DNA of 8,358 nucleotides from Phycisphaerae bacterium (GTDB lineage Bacteria > Planctomycetota > Phycisphaerae > Sedimentisphaerales > Anaerobacaceae): NCBI GenBank assembly GCA_030667885.1, contig DAOUVA010000169.1:1-8358 (forward strand), given 5' to 3'. The notes beneath the pieces were generated by a model. It saw only the letters and a program-made list of their open reading frames with translations. It had not been told where the DNA came from and did not search any database. A program made the translations under genes and the position numbers. Positions 1-5,930 of this stretch are shown one piece after another; the first letter of the stretch is position 1, and each line of letters opens with the position of its first letter.

Positions 1-228
1 CCGCGGCTTACAGAGCAAGGCAAAAATCCTCTGCAACTTGATTCGAAGCCTCCTACGGGAGACTTCGAAGAATATGCTTACGGAGAAAATCGTTATCGAA
101 CGCTAAAGCAATCCAACCCCGAAGTGGCGGCGCAGTTAATCAAACTTGCCGGCAATGATGCTACTCAAAGGTATGCTCTGATGGAGCAACTTGCAAATTT
201 GACGTGCGATGGAAAATGTGAAGCGTAA
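1..228 (+). CDS. nifJ: Pyruvate:ferredoxin (flavodoxin) oxidoreductase, C-terminal end (5' partial)
   Basis: This is the last 75 codons of a gene that begins left of the window; the frame is open from base 1 to the TAA at 226-228. Pyruvate:ferredoxin oxidoreductase (PFOR) oxidatively decarboxylates pyruvate to acetyl-CoA and CO2 and passes electrons to ferredoxin or flavodoxin, using thiamine diphosphate and [4Fe-4S] clusters in the cytoplasm. The translated tail has the hallmark end of the large single-chain enzyme: RLTEQGKNPLQLDSKPPTGD, then an acidic/aromatic stretch ending in GENRYRTL and a helical tail. From memory, the Desulfovibrio africanus enzyme has a nearly identical RLAAQGKNPFQLDSK segment. 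The tail ends with two cysteines (CDGKC). No catalytic residue lies in this fragment, so the call rests on C-terminal similarity. The gene points to anaerobic metabolism and is unrelated in function to the polysaccharide genes downstream. Confidence 0.92.
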   Translation, partial: PRLTEQGKNPLQLDSKPPTGDFEEYAYGENRYRTLKQSNPEVAAQLIKLAGNDATQRYALMEQLANLTCDGKCEA

Positions 229-272
229 GGACTAAAATGCAAAATAGGAAATGGGAGGCTAAGGGAAATCAA

Positions 273-1100
273 ATGGACAATAGGTTCTCAAAGACAATAT
301 GGATGGTTCTTGTAGTTGCTTTCATCTTCACAGGGTGTCAGCGGGAATACAAGGAAGAAGCAGTTGTTGTTTTAGACTCCGGACCGGATATTGAAATGAC
401 TTCTGTTCCGCCTGATTATGTTGTTAAAGCGATTGAAGCAGTTGGTGGCTGGAACGCATGGACCCGAACAAAAGCGCTACAGCTTGATTGTGTAGTAACT
501 TTTTATCAGCCGGACGGTAGTTTCCACCTGACTGAGCAGCATCATGTGGTTTATCCCTGGTCGAATTCCATTCAGATTTCAGCTCAGGAGCCGCAGGGCA
601 GGTTTGTCTGGCAGTTATCGAGAGGCAAGTTCGATGTATTGCAGGAAGGCGGGCAAAGTGCTGCCCTGCCGGTCGTAATAGGCAGTAATCATTTTGCTGA
701 AATGATATTGAGTGTTATGACGATACCGGCACGTTTTTTAGATGAGTCGGCTGAGTTTTCCAAAGAAACCACCGGGCTCAGAATCCAGGGACAATGGTAT
801 TACCCGATTAGCAGACTAAGCAGACCGGTTGCCGGAACCGAACTCGATTCCGAACCTGCTACTGTTTTATCTAAGGCGGTTTTCTATCAGGACAGGGACA
901 GCTCTTTAATCGATATGCTTTTGTTTGACTTTATGAGCGGAAATGGTAATTTTGCGGTTCGCGGTTATGACTATACAGAAGTAGAAAAAAATGGTGTTCG
1001 TGTACCAGCCAGGATAGAGATATTTAAAGCCGACGCACGGGGCAATTTGCAGGAGCGGTTGGTTAAAATAGATAATCACACCGTGAAGCGCTCAAAGTAA
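273..1100 (+). CDS. Putative lipoprotein of unknown function (possible LolA/LolB-like fold)
   Basis: A 275-residue predicted lipoprotein. From the ATG at 273 it has a textbook type II signal peptide: a short charged start (MDNRFSK), a hydrophobic core (about residues 8-20) and the lipobox FTGC with the lipidated cysteine at residue 22. AAGGGA at 261-266 sits 6 bases upstream. An in-frame ATG at 237 with AAGGA at 227-231 would add 12 polar residues; it is a real alternative and would put the start only 8 bases after the PFOR stop. The mature part opens with a helix (VVKAIEAVGGWNAWTRTKAL) followed by alternating beta-rich segments containing many aromatic residues. That arrangement resembles periplasmic lipoprotein-carrier-like or DUF6503-type proteins, but I cannot assign a family. 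It is probably attached to the periplasmic face of a membrane. The short gap suggests cotranscription with PFOR, though no functional link is evident. Confidence 0.82.
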   Translation: MDNRFSKTIWMVLVVAFIFTGCQREYKEEAVVVLDSGPDIEMTSVPPDYVVKAIEAVGGWNAWTRTKALQLDCVVTFYQPDGSFHLTEQHHVVYPWSNSIQISAQEPQGRFVWQLSRGKFDVLQEGGQSAALPVVIGSNHFAEMILSVMTIPARFLDESAEFSKETTGLRIQGQWYYPISRLSRPVAGTELDSEPATVLSKAVFYQDRDSSLIDMLLFDFMSGNGNFAVRGYDYTEVEKNGVRVPARIEIFKADARGNLQERLVKIDNHTVKRSK

Positions 1101-1743
1101 TACTCTGCTGCATATGAGTTGAGTAGTCATTATAGCAAGGCTCTGAGGAACTTTGGCAATTTCTTGCTTTCGAGCTATAGAGAGATTATATCTTCGCTTG
1201 GCAGACAATTATCAATAGAACTGTCACCGTATGATACTTTTTCTGATAAGAACTCGAAATCTCCAAAGTTAACATCTTGCATTACGTTTGATTTATTCTG
1301 CTCACCATTCACAATTTTTATCGGTATTAGCAAAATATTCCCATCAGATTGATCTTTTTGTCTATATTGGTATTGCAGTAATTATCGGCCCCGGATAAAG
1401 AGACGGCTCGGAACAAACTCTATATTCCCGAAATATGAGTGAATTGACGGGGATTTAATTATTGGCGGGCAACACATCAGCGATTATGCCATAGAATCAT
1501 CATATTTCATAAGTGCTTTATAAATATATAGATGTGATAAGTAAATAGTTGAGAGCCTCTTGTTAAGATTTTGTTTTATTGTGCCTAAGTTATAGGAAAT
1601 CGGCGTTTTTGCGGATATATGAATATTGATAGTAATTTGCTTGTCTGACTTTGTTAGATTGCCTTTATAGACGTCAAATAAAGTTAAGCGAGCAAAGTAT
1701 TAAACCGATAAATTTCCGAGTTGAGGTGTGTTTTTAGCTGTCT
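1101..1743. other. Long intergenic region, including the leader of the polysaccharide exporter gene
   Basis: No convincing gene, tRNA, CRISPR array or known riboswitch was seen here. The left part (to about 1440) is mixed in composition and contains a minus-strand open stretch listed separately. The right part (about 1480-1740) is AT-rich and full of stops on the + strand, as expected of a promoter and 5' leader. A weak sigma70-like pair is TTGTCT (1641-1646), 17 bases, TTTATA (1664-1669); the match is poor and it is noted only as a candidate. A 6-base inverted repeat, AGCAAG at 1134-1139 and CTTGCT at 1163-1168, follows the lipoprotein gene. Its loop is long and it has no T-run, so it is not a clear terminator. 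Confidence 0.6.
1175..1381 (-). pseudogene. Possible decayed coding remnant, minus strand (weak)
   Basis: Reading leftwards, the minus strand is open for 68 codons from 1381 to a TAG at 1175-1177. The translation has a plausible protein-like composition, with the segments SDGNILLIPIKIVNGEQ and QDVNFGDFEFLSEKVSYG. No ATG stands at its head: the only internal ATG begins VMQDV, and the reading frame is cut upstream by TAA at 1382-1384. Beyond that stop the same frame opens again for about 31 codons from an ATG, ending in EFVPSRLFIRGR. This could be the worn C-terminus of a lost gene, or chance. I recognise no family. Overlapping + strand frames here look no better. Confidence 0.2.
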
Positions 1744-1791
1744 ATGGGTTTTGGGCAGAGTAAAGCTCGTTGTTTTTGGAAGTTTATTGCT

Positions 1792-4011
1792 ATGGACGGG
1801 ATGCAAACTGGAAGTGAAGGCAGAAGTAAGAGGCTGGGTTTTCGACGTGATAAATCGCGTTTGAGAATCGAAACAATTGGCAAAACCGGCCGCCTTTTGT
1901 TCGTTGCTTCCTTTTTACTATTTATTACAATTTCATCTGGCTGCGGCAACAAGTTTTTTGACCCGACACAGGTGGGAAGGTTTCGTCCTGTTCCCGCCGT
2001 CAATGTCATATTGGATTCATTAGGTGTGGCCGAGGAAACAACGGTAGCCTGGGAACAGGCCGAAGAGCCAATGCCTGTAGATACGGTGGCTGTCGAGTCT
2101 GATTATGTTTTCATGACGGGTGATGTTATCACTGTGGCTATCTTCGAGTTGCTTCAAGAGGGCATTCAATTTGTTAGCAATTATGTCGTTACCGAAACCG
2201 GCAGAATATCCATACCGGAAGTTGGAATAATTGAAGCTGCGGGATTGAGTGAAACGCAGCTTGAAGAACAAATAAGGCAAACCCTTTCGCCGAGTGGATT
2301 GGATAAATTAAAGAATCCGTCGGTTATTGTAACTTTGTCCGGCTCTCAGCAGCGCGCTTTTTCAATATTAGGCGATGGTGTTCCCCTTCCGGGCAGATAC
2401 CCTATTCCGCGATATAATTTCAGGCTGACCGATGCGCTTGCGACGGCAGGAGGGCCAAGGCAGTTTAACGTAAGCTATATTTTTGTTTCACGTTTTTCCG
2501 ATGGCAATAAGGCTGCAGGGCATGAACCTCTTAAGCCGGGATTTGATGGACTTGAGCTGGAAATTATTGAACCCGAAACTGCCGCCCCATCACACAGAAT
2601 GGAGCAGACTTCCTCGCCTCGTGCACAATATGGGTATCAATGGCCTGAGAGTAAAGTAGTTATAACCTCATCTGAGATGGCAACGGATGATTGGGAAGCG
2701 GCTGGAATGCCGAAAGCCTTTGAATGGCCGAGTAATCGAAATCCCGGTCGGGTGGACTCCCAGACTGGATTGCAACCATCTGCTCAAGAACCGATAGGTG
2801 TCAATGACATATTGAATACTTTAGAGCGTCGCTCTCGGCGTGAACAAATGTGGTTAAACGGGCAGGTAGATGTCGAAAACGCAATGGAATCATTCCGAGT
2901 GCTGGCTCGTTCCGAAAATAGATTAAATGAGCGAGTAAGCCCCCGGGATTCAATGGCTTTCACTCCCGCGCCGGCTGCTCCGGAAACTGTGGATGAGCCT
3001 GTAAGTGTTAGGGACATTCTAAAGACTCTGGAAAAACGTTCTCGCAATCAAAAAAAATGGTTGAATGGGGGAGTAGATGTTGACAATGCTCGAGAGTCTT
3101 TTCAGGAACTGGCTCGTTCCGACAAGTGGACAAATCAGCGAATAAATCGTCCGCAAGCACTGGCATCATCGGCGCCGGTTGCTCCAAAAGTGGTAAATGA
3201 GCAGTTGGCTTCGAAAGAATCCGGTCATATCGAGTGGAAATTAATAAACGGCAAGTGGGTTCCTGTTCAAAGCGATTCGCAGGCACCGCCTCCGAGTTTA
3301 ACACCAACACCAACACCAACTCCAACTCCAACGCAAGAGAAAGAACAGCCCGGACATATTGAGTGGAAATTAAAGGATGGCCAGTGGATTCCTGTTCAAG
3401 TGGGTACGCCTACTTCTACAAAGCAGACTGAACCTGTCAGGCCTGTTATTAAGATTGAATCCGGAGAACCGCCGACCGGCCCATATGAGATGTCGGGAGT
3501 AAAACGAGAGCCCGGTACCGGGACTCGCCTTTTGAGAATTCCGGCTGACAGGTTACTTTCCGGTGATTCCAGATATAATATTGTGATAAAGCCCGGCGAT
3601 ACTATACATGTTCCGGTTAATATTGTTGGTGAGTTCTGCATAATGGGTCATGTAAACCGTCCGGGTTATTTTAATATGACGGGACGACCAATGACTTTGA
3701 AGATGGCTATAGCTGCTGCGGGCGGTTTGGGACCTTTGGCTTGGCCTAAACGCGTCGAGGTAGTAAGAAGGATAGGCAGAGATCATGAAGAAATAGTAAT
3801 GCTGGATCTGGATAAGATAGCCAGCTGTGAGCTGCCGGATATCTTTATAAAGCCGAATGATTTAATCAATGTCGGAACGCATCCTACTTCCAGATGGCGG
3901 GCAATTTTACGAAATGCCTTCAGGGCTACTTATGGATTTGGGTTTGTTTATGACCGTAATTTTGCAGATAGAGACTTTGGCACCAGCAGACCTTTACCGG
4001 GCTGGTTCTAA
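1792..4011 (+). CDS. Polysaccharide export lipoprotein (Wza-like, Poly_export/SLBB) with a large repeat-containing insert
   Basis: An outer-membrane-type auxiliary protein for polysaccharide export, expected to form the periplasmic and outer-membrane channel for a surface polysaccharide. Numbering is from the ATG at 1792 (739 residues). A basic N-terminus precedes the hydrophobic stretch LLFVASFLLFITISSGC, with the lipid cysteine at residue 51. A Poly_export domain covers about 104-182 (YVFMTGDVITVAIFE to PSVIVTLSG), and a first SLBB-like unit about 187-234 (FSILGDGVPLPGRYPIPRYN, DALATAGGPRQ). About 355 residues of polar, repeat-bearing sequence follow. The conserved core resumes at about 595 (YNIVIKPGDTIHVP) with a second SLBB unit (GEFCIMGHVNRPGYF, AIAAAGGLGPLAWPKRVEVV, IKPNDLINV) and a C-terminal tail rich in aromatic residues (YGFGFVYDRNF). 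Wza-family proteins are usually about 200-400 residues, so the insert roughly doubles the length. Start choice is uncertain. GGAAG at 1778-1782 supports ATG 1792; ATG 1744 has only GAGGTG 15 bases away; a TTG at 1861 would give the most compact signal peptide but has no clear ribosome binding site. Confidence 0.93.
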   Translation: MDGMQTGSEGRSKRLGFRRDKSRLRIETIGKTGRLLFVASFLLFITISSGCGNKFFDPTQVGRFRPVPAVNVILDSLGVAEETTVAWEQAEEPMPVDTVAVESDYVFMTGDVITVAIFELLQEGIQFVSNYVVTETGRISIPEVGIIEAAGLSETQLEEQIRQTLSPSGLDKLKNPSVIVTLSGSQQRAFSILGDGVPLPGRYPIPRYNFRLTDALATAGGPRQFNVSYIFVSRFSDGNKAAGHEPLKPGFDGLELEIIEPETAAPSHRMEQTSSPRAQYGYQWPESKVVITSSEMATDDWEAAGMPKAFEWPSNRNPGRVDSQTGLQPSAQEPIGVNDILNTLERRSRREQMWLNGQVDVENAMESFRVLARSENRLNERVSPRDSMAFTPAPAAPETVDEPVSVRDILKTLEKRSRNQKKWLNGGVDVDNARESFQELARSDKWTNQRINRPQALASSAPVAPKVVNEQLASKESGHIEWKLINGKWVPVQSDSQAPPPSLTPTPTPTPTPTQEKEQPGHIEWKLKDGQWIPVQVGTPTSTKQTEPVRPVIKIESGEPPTGPYEMSGVKREPGTGTRLLRIPADRLLSGDSRYNIVIKPGDTIHVPVNIVGEFCIMGHVNRPGYFNMTGRPMTLKMAIAAAGGLGPLAWPKRVEVVRRIGRDHEEIVMLDLDKIASCELPDIFIKPNDLINVGTHPTSRWRAILRNAFRATYGFGFVYDRNFADRDFGTSRPLPGWF
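2794..3144 (+). repeat. Tandem protein-level duplication inside the exporter (two units of about 69 residues)
   Basis: Two copies begin at 2794 and 3001, exactly 207 bases (69 codons) apart, in frame. Over the first 48 residues, 28 are identical by my count. The shared pattern is V-x-DIL-x-TLE-x-RSR-x4-WLNG-x-VDV-x-NA-x-ESF-x2-LARS. Each core is followed by about 20 residues of Ala/Pro-rich linker (TPAPAAPE and SSAPVAPK). The pattern suggests a short amphipathic helical module on a flexible tether. I do not recognise a named domain. The copies differ in codons as well as residues, so the duplication is not recent. Confidence 0.88.
3223..3399 (+). repeat. Second repeat pair in the exporter: GHIEWKL-x2-G-x-W-x-PVQ
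   Basis: Two 16-residue copies, at 3223-3270 and 3352-3399, are 129 bases apart and identical at 12 of 16 positions. The common pattern is GHIEWKL-x-x-G-x-W-[VI]-PVQ. Substitutions are conservative (N/D, K/Q, V/I). Between them lies a Ser/Pro/Thr-rich linker with a short Thr-Pro run. The alternating hydrophobic and charged residues with two fixed tryptophans suggest a small beta-hairpin. Its function is unknown; carbohydrate or cell-wall binding is a guess from the tryptophans. Confidence 0.85.
3301..3333 (+). repeat. In-frame hexanucleotide microsatellite encoding a Thr-Pro run
   Basis: Three ACACCA units followed by two ACTCCA units and a closing ACG encode five Thr-Pro pairs plus Thr. The tract lies in the linker between the two GHIEWKL repeats. 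Because the unit is six bases, slippage would lengthen or shorten the linker without breaking the frame. Extended Pro-Thr tracts usually act as stiff spacers. Confidence 0.85.
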
Positions 4012-4033
4012 GAAAAGCCTAAAGCGGAAAGTG

Positions 4034-4068
4034 CAGAACTGCCGAACTCGACAGTTCTGTTTTTTTTT
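4034..4068 (+). terminator. Intrinsic (Rho-independent) terminator after the exporter gene
   Basis: A perfect 8-base-pair stem, CAGAACTG (4034-4041) with CAGTTCTG (4052-4059), encloses a 10-base loop. It is followed at once by nine T residues (4060-4068). It starts 22 bases after the exporter stop codon. It should stop much of the transcription before the exosortase gene unless antitermination occurs or the downstream genes have their own promoter. Confidence 0.88.
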
Positions 4069-4080
4069 AATTAATAGCTG

Positions 4081-4109
4081 TTAATTTTCACTATGGTGTA
4101 CGATATCAT
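4081..4109 (+). promoter_or_regulatory. Candidate promoter for the exosortase gene (weak)
   Basis: TTAATT (4081-4086), a 17-base spacer and TATCAT (4104-4109) resemble a sigma70 -35/-10 pair, with a good -10 and a poor -35. The position, just after the terminator and about 45 bases before the ATG at 4153, fits restarted transcription. Transcription from here would begin downstream of the ATG at 4093, which would favour the 4153 start. AT-rich sequence makes chance matches common. Confidence 0.22.
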
Positions 4110-4152
4110 CTCTTCTGTTGCAAATAGGCCTGATTATGCTAAGAGTTGTACA

Positions 4153-5118
4153 ATGAATAATCAAATACAACAAGCGAGTGTACCGCTTCAAAAACAGCAC
4201 TGGAGCCGGCTCGGGCTGCATAATTACATTAAAATTCTTATCATAGGAATACTGTTCTGTTATCTTTTTCGCGATGAGATTCAGACCATTATCCACAGAT
4301 GGCTTACGGACAGCAGTTGGTCGCATGGGTTTCTAATCCCGATGTTCAGTTTATATTTCATTAACCAGCACAAAGAAGAGATTCTCCGCTCAGTTCGAAA
4401 TAATGAGTTAAAACCAAATTATATTGGTCTGTTTTTCCTGATATGCGGAGTTTTGTTTTATCCCTTCAATATTGTTCAACTTCAGTACGGATACCTAAGA
4501 CCCATTGGTATGATAGCGACGCTTGGTGCGATTGTGTTGTTTTTGGGTGGATGGCGCCTTGTTAAATATACATGGCTGCCGATAGTTTATTTAATTTTTG
4601 CCGTGCCATTGCCTCGTAGATACTATGTTAGCCTTACTATGCCGATGCGGCATCTTGCTGCTTCTGTAGCAACTGCATTACTGAATCTGGTCGGCGGGAT
4701 GGAAGCCACTGTCAACGGCGTTGTTATAGATGTGATTTATAAGGGACGGCAACTGGAGCCTTCGCTTAATGTCGCTGAGGCCTGCAGCGGGATGCGCCTG
4801 TTGATGGCCTTTTTGGCTTTGGGCGTTGCAATGGCATATCTGCACCACAGACCTTTATGGCAGCGATTAGTTCTTTTAGTTAGCACAATACCTATAGCGA
4901 TATTCTGTAATATTGTGCGGGTTACAGTAACGGGGTTTATTTATGTGCTGATACATCCGAAATACACACAGGGAATCTATCACGACGGCCTGGGATTTAT
5001 GATGTTACCTTTGGCATTTGGTTTATATGGTTTTCTGGCGTGGTTTATGTCGAGTTTATTTATTGAAGGCAGTGACATAGTGAACGAAGATATTGTGGTT
5101 CATAGGCATAATAAGTGA
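4153..5118 (+). CDS. Exosortase (archaeosortase/exosortase family transpeptidase-like membrane protein)
   Basis: An integral inner-membrane cysteine protease/transpeptidase-like enzyme. Family members recognise a C-terminal tripartite sorting signal (PEP-CTERM type) and cleave and probably transfer the protein; their genes commonly sit in exopolysaccharide loci. Numbering is from ATG 4153 (321 residues). The catalytic triad of the family is present: Cys211 in AEACSGMRLL, Arg256 in CNIVRVTVTG and His277 in GIYHDGLGFMML. About eight hydrophobic segments are visible, starting at YIKILIIGILFCYLF and ending at the last helix, LAFGLYGFLAWFMSSLF. The conserved early motif SHGFLIP is also present. 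ATG 4153 has a modest AAGAG (4141-4145) 7 bases upstream. An in-frame ATG at 4093 would add 20 polar residues but has no ribosome binding site and lies just beyond the terminator. The stop overlaps the next start as TGATG. The subtype is uncertain; a planctomycete-type exosortase is likely. Confidence 0.94.
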   Translation: MNNQIQQASVPLQKQHWSRLGLHNYIKILIIGILFCYLFRDEIQTIIHRWLTDSSWSHGFLIPMFSLYFINQHKEEILRSVRNNELKPNYIGLFFLICGVLFYPFNIVQLQYGYLRPIGMIATLGAIVLFLGGWRLVKYTWLPIVYLIFAVPLPRRYYVSLTMPMRHLAASVATALLNLVGGMEATVNGVVIDVIYKGRQLEPSLNVAEACSGMRLLMAFLALGVAMAYLHHRPLWQRLVLLVSTIPIAIFCNIVRVTVTGFIYVLIHPKYTQGIYHDGLGFMMLPLAFGLYGFLAWFMSSLFIEGSDIVNEDIVVHRHNK

Positions 5119-5873
5119 TGCGGGATATTAGAAACAATATACGGGTATATTTTCAGCCGGCTTTTTTGATATGTGTCGTGGTGCTTACGACAGCCGGGGC
5201 CGGTATGTCGATAGCTGTAAAAAGCTTCGGAGTGTACTTAAAAAAGGAAGCGCTGCCGTTGAAGAAATCTTTTGACTTTCTGGATGAAAGTGATTTAGTT
5301 TCTTACAGAGTAATATCAAAATTAAAAATTGAGAACGAGGAAATAATCACAGCATTAGGGACCGAAGATTACATCCAGTGGATTCTGGAAGACACCGAAG
5401 CGGCAGATAATAGTGCGGCTGAAAAATTTATGATGTTTATTACTTATTACCAGCTTCCTGACAGAGTGCCGCATGTACCGGAAGAGTGCTATGCCGGTGG
5501 AGGCTTTCAAAGATTGGCATCAGACAGTGTAACGCTGGAAATAAACAACAATGCCGGGTTTGAAAGAAAATTGCGAGGAAAACATCTTGTTTTTGGCAGT
5601 ACGAAAGCCAACCTCTGGCAAAGAGGTGAAAAATTCCCGGTTTTGTACTTATTTAAGGTTAATGGAGAATATGCGGCTTCCAGAGAAGAAGCCAGAATAG
5701 CTTTGAATAAGAACCTTTTCCGGAAATATTCGTATTTTTGCAAGGTTGAGCTGGTTTTTAATCAGACGTTGATTCCACCCAGCAAAGAGCAGGCAATTAA
5801 AGCAGGTGAAAAGCTCCTGGCTGTGATTTTGCCTGTTTTAGAAACAAAACACTGGCCTGACTGGGAAAAGTAA
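5118..5873 (+). CDS. Exosortase-associated EpsI-type protein (DUF3485-like)
   Basis: A 251-residue protein with one N-terminal membrane segment (about residues 16-34, FLICVVVLTTAGAGMSIAV) and a periplasmic domain. The EpsI/DUF3485 family is found beside or fused to exosortases in exopolysaccharide clusters; its biochemical role is unsettled. The diagnostic motif is RVPHVPEECYAGGGF, with the conserved His119 and Cys124, matching the family pattern of a histidine followed by P-E-x-C and a glycine-rich turn. The chain then alternates predicted beta strands, with a late VLYLFKVNGEY segment. The ATG at 5118 overlaps the exosortase TGA as TGATG, so translation is probably coupled. A GTG at 5115 would add one residue. 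Here the domain is a separate protein rather than a C-terminal fusion. Membership is a motif-based judgement, strengthened by the neighbour. Confidence 0.85.
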   Translation: MRDIRNNIRVYFQPAFLICVVVLTTAGAGMSIAVKSFGVYLKKEALPLKKSFDFLDESDLVSYRVISKLKIENEEIITALGTEDYIQWILEDTEAADNSAAEKFMMFITYYQLPDRVPHVPEECYAGGGFQRLASDSVTLEINNNAGFERKLRGKHLVFGSTKANLWQRGEKFPVLYLFKVNGEYAASREEARIALNKNLFRKYSYFCKVELVFNQTLIPPSKEQAIKAGEKLLAVILPVLETKHWPDWEK

Positions 5874-5916
5874 GTTGTGATGTACGAAGGAAAATTCATA
5901 ATCCAAAATATCCAAT

Positions 5917-5922
5917 AAGGGG
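5917..5922 (+). promoter_or_regulatory. Ribosome binding site of the TPR gene
   Basis: AAGGGG, 8 bases before the ATG at 5931, is the strongest Shine-Dalgarno-like sequence in the window and fixes that start. It lies in the 57-base gap after the EpsI-type gene, which contains no terminator, so the two genes are probably cotranscribed. Confidence 0.7.
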
Positions 5923-5930
5923 TTTAATTT

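Noticed and set aside
1134..1168. Inverted repeat AGCAAG/CTTGCT as a terminator for the lipoprotein gene
   Set aside because: The stem is only six base pairs, the loop is 23 bases and no T-run follows.
1119..1352. A 77-codon + strand open frame after the lipoprotein gene
   Set aside because: It has no ribosome binding site, a Ser/Phe/Ile-rich low-quality composition and no recognisable domain. It overlaps the better-looking minus-strand stretch in a different codon phase. It is probably chance.
1641..1671. Sigma70-like promoter upstream of the exporter
   Set aside because: The -35 is TTGTCT and the -10 is TTTATA, both poor matches in AT-rich sequence. It is mentioned only within the intergenic entry.
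1440..1743. Sigma54 (GG-N10-GC) promoter, as seen in some PEP-CTERM loci
   Set aside because: TTGC and TGGC fragments occur, but none has the correct spacing to its partner element.
2784..3331. Antisense open frames opposite the exporter repeats
   Set aside because: They mirror the biased codons of the repeated + strand coding sequence and have no start signals or recognisable domains.
2794..3399. CRISPR-like array
   Set aside because: The repeats are in coding sequence, few, diverged, and separated by codon-multiple distances rather than uniform spacers.
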